From Zea mays (Eukaryota; Streptophyta; Magnoliopsida; Poales; Poaceae): DNA of 64,000 bases. Each line of letters opens with the position of its first letter. Within the stretch, counting starts at the first letter, position 1. Under the pieces are notes generated by a model that worked only from the letters and a program-made list of their open reading frames with translations, did no database searches and was not told where the DNA came from. Positions 60,528-64,000 of the stretch are shown here, piece by piece. The translations under genes were made by a program, and so were the position numbers. Where the stretch lies: positions 136,598,207 through 136,662,206 of the forward strand of contig NC_050098.1 in NCBI RefSeq assembly GCF_902167145.1. The letters run 5' to 3'.

Positions 60528-62828
60528 TGTGATACCCAATTTTCTGAAAAGAAGTTAAATTTATTTTTCCATTTTCTTTCGTGATCTGTGTAGTTGGGGT
60601 TGGAGTTTTTTTAGGAAGCATTCACCAGTAAAATAATAGATTACTTGTTGGATTTGTGCGTTGGGGTCGGGAGCAGACGTGAGAGCGAGTTTGGGCTGTG
60701 GATATCGATCCGGCGGTGGGGAGCCCATTAGTTTCCCCCCCTTAACCCTAGCCGCCCCCTCCCTCTCACTCCCCCACCCCTTTGGCCGCCCCCACCCCCT
60801 CTCTCTTCCACTCTTGCAGCCGCCCCAATCCCTCTCCTTCTTCTCCAAGTGATTGCAGCTCCACCCCTCAACCCTAGCCCCCCCCACCTCTTCCTCTCCA
60901 AGGTGGAGCCTCCCCGCTTGGTGTCCGTCGTGTGGGTGCGAGTCTTCCATGGGAGTTTGGAGGGAGGAAGAAGGAATAAAATAAGGAGGAAAAGAGGAAC
61001 CCAAGGTGATTTTCGTGATCATTTTGTTGTATTTGTGCTGCAATCCAATTGGTTATATGTTTACCTATGCAATTTGGTAGAGGTGCTGTCCAGAAATTTA
61101 GTGGGTGGACGAACAGCAGTAGTTCTAGAGATTTCTGCGAATTTTTCGTGGGCAATTAGTGGGGTTCAGTGAGAGAATCATGTAGAGCTTTGTCATACCT
61201 TTCCAACGAGTACTTATGCGCTCTATTCGGAGTTATAATTTAGGAGATATCGTTGTTTGAATCTGGTTATGTTGCTGTCCAAAAAAAACAGATTTTTCAG
61301 GTGGGTGAACAGCAGTAGTATTAGCAGTTTCTGGGAATTTTTCGTGGGTAATTAGTGTTAACCAGTATGATAATCATGTATGGCTTTGTCTTATCTTTCC
61401 AATGAGTACTTATGCGCTTGATTTTGAATTATATTTTAAAAGATATCGCTGTTTGAATCCGGGTATGTCGCTGTCCAAAAGACAAAAAAATAGATTACAG
61501 GGTTCAACTTGTGGACTGTTTTGGGCTAATTAGATGTTAGAATTTAATTATAAATTGTATACAAAACTTGTGGGGAATTTTATGTAGATGCCTCTGGAGT
61601 TTTTGTTTGTTACCACTGCTGTCATAATTTTAAAGTTATGAAATTATTAAGCAGCGCCGCTGCAGTTTGGTGGGAGTGGGGAGAGATGTAACCCGCGGCG
61701 GGGTTTGAGTTTGTGCGTAGGTGCGGCGTCGTTTATGAGCCTGATTATGTGAAATTGGTGCACTAAGTTGTGTGTCAAAAACAGGTGGTGGACTTCCGGA
61801 TCGTACTTAGGGATTTGCCCGAACTCCCGGTAAAGGCAAGTAAATACAGTGGTGGTTGCTACCGTTTGGGTTGCATCCTAATCCCTGTCATTGAGTATGC
61901 ATAAGTTTTAATTATGTTAATCATTGAATTCTATGATGAAGTTTATTTGTTTGGAATTATTAATTATCAATTGTCTAGTATTGTGGATGATCATAATTTG
62001 GTAATGATATATGTGGTTGATTCCCATCTTGGATGAAGTTGAAGTATTTTTTTGAATCACGTTATATGAAGTGTTGTAGGCATGACATGCACATCGCATC
62101 ATCCATCTTGCATTTTGAAGTTATGTCGCGATCCTATGGTCCGACCGTACCGGTACATTTTTAGCATCGTACGTTGCCCGAGGAGGGGTACGATGCGGCT
62201 TCATATCCTTAGAGGTATGAAGGCAGAAGTCATCCTTGCATTTGCAGACATTTGCACTCATGAGGCATATATGAAGTGTGACATTACTATGTTACTATTG
62301 TGGTTTCCACCTGCGAGGTGTGGTGACTAGGTGTGTTGTACGTTGTATACATGCTGCACCTTCGTAATAAGAAGGTTGTGGAATCAAGTGGTGGTAAAAC
62401 AATGTTCTTATGTGGTTAAACAGTTTGATATTATTTTACTTGCTGAGATGTGTCATCTCACTCTTGCATTACTCAATGCAGGTACTTTATACATGTTGGG
62501 AATGAGGGGAGTAGCAACACGTCCACTTTCACTCTCACAATAACGCTGCCCGGGCGCAGCCATGATTTAATTAGAACTTATTGTCAAAGGAAGTTTGTTT
62601 TTTAACTAGTCATGCACACTAGTTAATTCAGATCATGTCGTATGTTTAACTTCTCTTTGCTAGCCGATTAATAATACTTAGTATGTTTTTGTCATGATAT
62701 ATGTTTATACACTGTTGCCCCCTCATTTATGCAATTTGCAAAGGGGATGCTACCGAAATTTTATATATAGATGTCAGAAGTGTTGTTTAGTAGCATTCTG
62801 GGGTGTTTGTGGACCCCGGGGTGTTACA
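60528..62828 (+). repeat. Gypsy B LTR, second copy
   Basis: 2,301 bp, near-identical to 53,550-55,849. It is preceded by a polypurine tract and followed by a primer site, so it acts as 3' LTR of one unit and 5' LTR of the next. Confidence 0.93.
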
Positions 62829-64000
62829 GTTGGTATCAGAGGATAGGCTGTAGATTCTACACAATTTGAAGATAAATTTGACACACTTGCACATATAGGA
62901 AGGGTATGGGTTCGTATATCTTTCATATTAGTATTTTATTGTATAGATGACTAGAACTTCCTTACTCCAAATCCCTTTATGGTTTGATGGGGTATGTCGT
63001 TAACGATGTAATGCTTGATATGATATGATATGTTACTTCTATTTAATATTGGTTTCTTGATGTGGTTGTTATTGAAGATATTATGCAAGTGAAGCTACTA
63101 ATGTACTTGTTTTATATACATATCGTCATGATGTTTTTTTGGGATGCAATGTTTTCAAATCTCTGAGCTATTACCATCATATATTTCTATATGCTTGATT
63201 GTGGATGTTTTTTTCCCAAAAGGATTTTTGGGTTCTTGTACTTATAGGACCGATTGTTTATTGAGCTTGTGTATATTGGGTCTAATCTGACTTGGTGTAG
63301 TGTGAAAACACTATATAATGTAGTTTTATGGTGTTGTTGAGTTTGATTGACTGTTGGGTAACAACCCAACTTATCAATGTAATATTTCCATGGGTGCAAT
63401 GCTTTGCACCTCACTTTTTTAGGCTAGTGTGGCTACTTGCTAACTTGATCTTAGTATATAATTGGTTTGTCTCTATAGAGCAGAGGCAACATTGTAATGT
63501 CTATGAAATCTTTAGACTGTTAGAATTCGAGTGAATTTGTGAGATGACGTAGATTGATAAGTCCAACCATGTCTACCTGATAGGTTTTCTTATTATGTGC
63601 AACCTTATTTTTAACAATAAATAGGGTGGTTTCAAGTGGATTTTATGTCGTGCATGTTTTCCTTCTATGGCTTGTTTCAATAGCCATAAAGGCTATGCAT
63701 AGTTTTTAGTTGTTGCAGGCTAGTCATGTGGGCGATATTGACAACCCGTTTTATATTTTTTATTTGCCAACATTGTATGGTAGTTCGATTTTTTTATGAG
63801 CAGTTTCTCTATGCATGCTTGTTGAATCATTATTTGGACAACTTTATCTTAAACGAAGTCAATGCTTAACTGGGAGTTGCTTATGTTTGTTAGTCATCTA
63901 TCTCTTTAATGATGGGGTTGTTGCATCGGATTGAGATTTTTCTTATATGAATGATGGTTTGATAGATCATGTATGTCTACTACTTCGAATGCATCCTGTG
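62829..64000 (+). mobile_element. Second gypsy B internal region, cut by the window end
   Basis: Matches 55,850-57,030 closely. A small insertion (an extra GATAT) near 63,022 and a few substitutions distinguish the two copies. Confidence 0.9.

Larger units (their letters stand above)
53550..64000 (+). mobile_element. Gypsy B: non-autonomous chromovirus in LTR-internal-LTR-internal arrangement
   Basis: Plus-strand element of the gypsy A family. LTR 53,550-55,849, internal 55,850-60,527 without gag or RT, LTR 60,528-62,828. Then, instead of a flank, a second primer site and internal region (62,829-64,000) near-identical to 55,850-57,030. So at least two units share the middle LTR and the array continues past the window. 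The only recognisable coding trace is a decayed pol tail at about 60,155-60,430. Confidence 0.88.

Overview
This window is plant nuclear DNA, almost certainly from a large grass genome. Maize (Zea mays) is the best fit. The reasons are nested LTR retrotransposons, Sirevirus (Ty1/copia) LTRs full of the CACCGGACTGTCCGGTG palindrome, chromovirus (Ty3/gypsy, Tel/Tekay-like) elements with 2.3-kb LTRs, Tourist- and Stowaway-like MITEs, and one small multi-intron host gene. Species and family names are inferred from recognised motifs; no search was run. I see no prokaryotic features, CRISPR arrays or confidently identifiable RNA genes.

Left block (1-12,596): the 3' part of a Sirevirus (S0, + strand, 3' LTR 11,219-12,596) is split by a complete but dead chromovirus (gypsy A, - strand, 834-10,618, TSD ATTTC). 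From 12,597 to about 20,900 lie older remnants. These are a spliced Myb/SANT-like reading frame (13,435-14,550, - strand), a broken copia pol (16,475-18,159, - strand) and a decayed chromovirus LTR (from 18,160).

Genic island (about 20,980-25,100): a cornichon-family gene (- strand, coding exons 24,340-24,266, 23,355-23,174 and 21,591-21,426). Its second intron carries a truncated LINE and a Tourist-like MITE. This is the only convincing host gene.

Central block (25,963-43,278): a gag-only Sirevirus S2 (- strand, TSD CTTGG). A younger Sirevirus S1 (+ strand, 27,319-36,157, TSD CTTTC) sits inside its left LTR. S1 has an intact gag frame and a pol broken by two single-base deletions and one stop.

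Right block (43,284-64,000): a chromovirus 3' fragment (gypsy C, 43,971-45,722) with its 3' LTR. That LTR was hit by a solo Sirevirus LTR (47,769-49,195, TSD CACTC) and by a third Sirevirus S3 (- strand, from 49,273). S3 carries a broken env-position ORF. It is interrupted in turn by gypsy B (+ strand, from 53,550), a non-autonomous relative of gypsy A arranged LTR-internal-LTR-internal and running off the window.

No new multi-gene system is evident. The points most worth following are the replacement palindromes in the S3 LTR, the tandem non-autonomous gypsy B with its deleted chromodomain, the gag-only S2, and the cornichon gene, which has a GC-AG first intron and no visible last exon.
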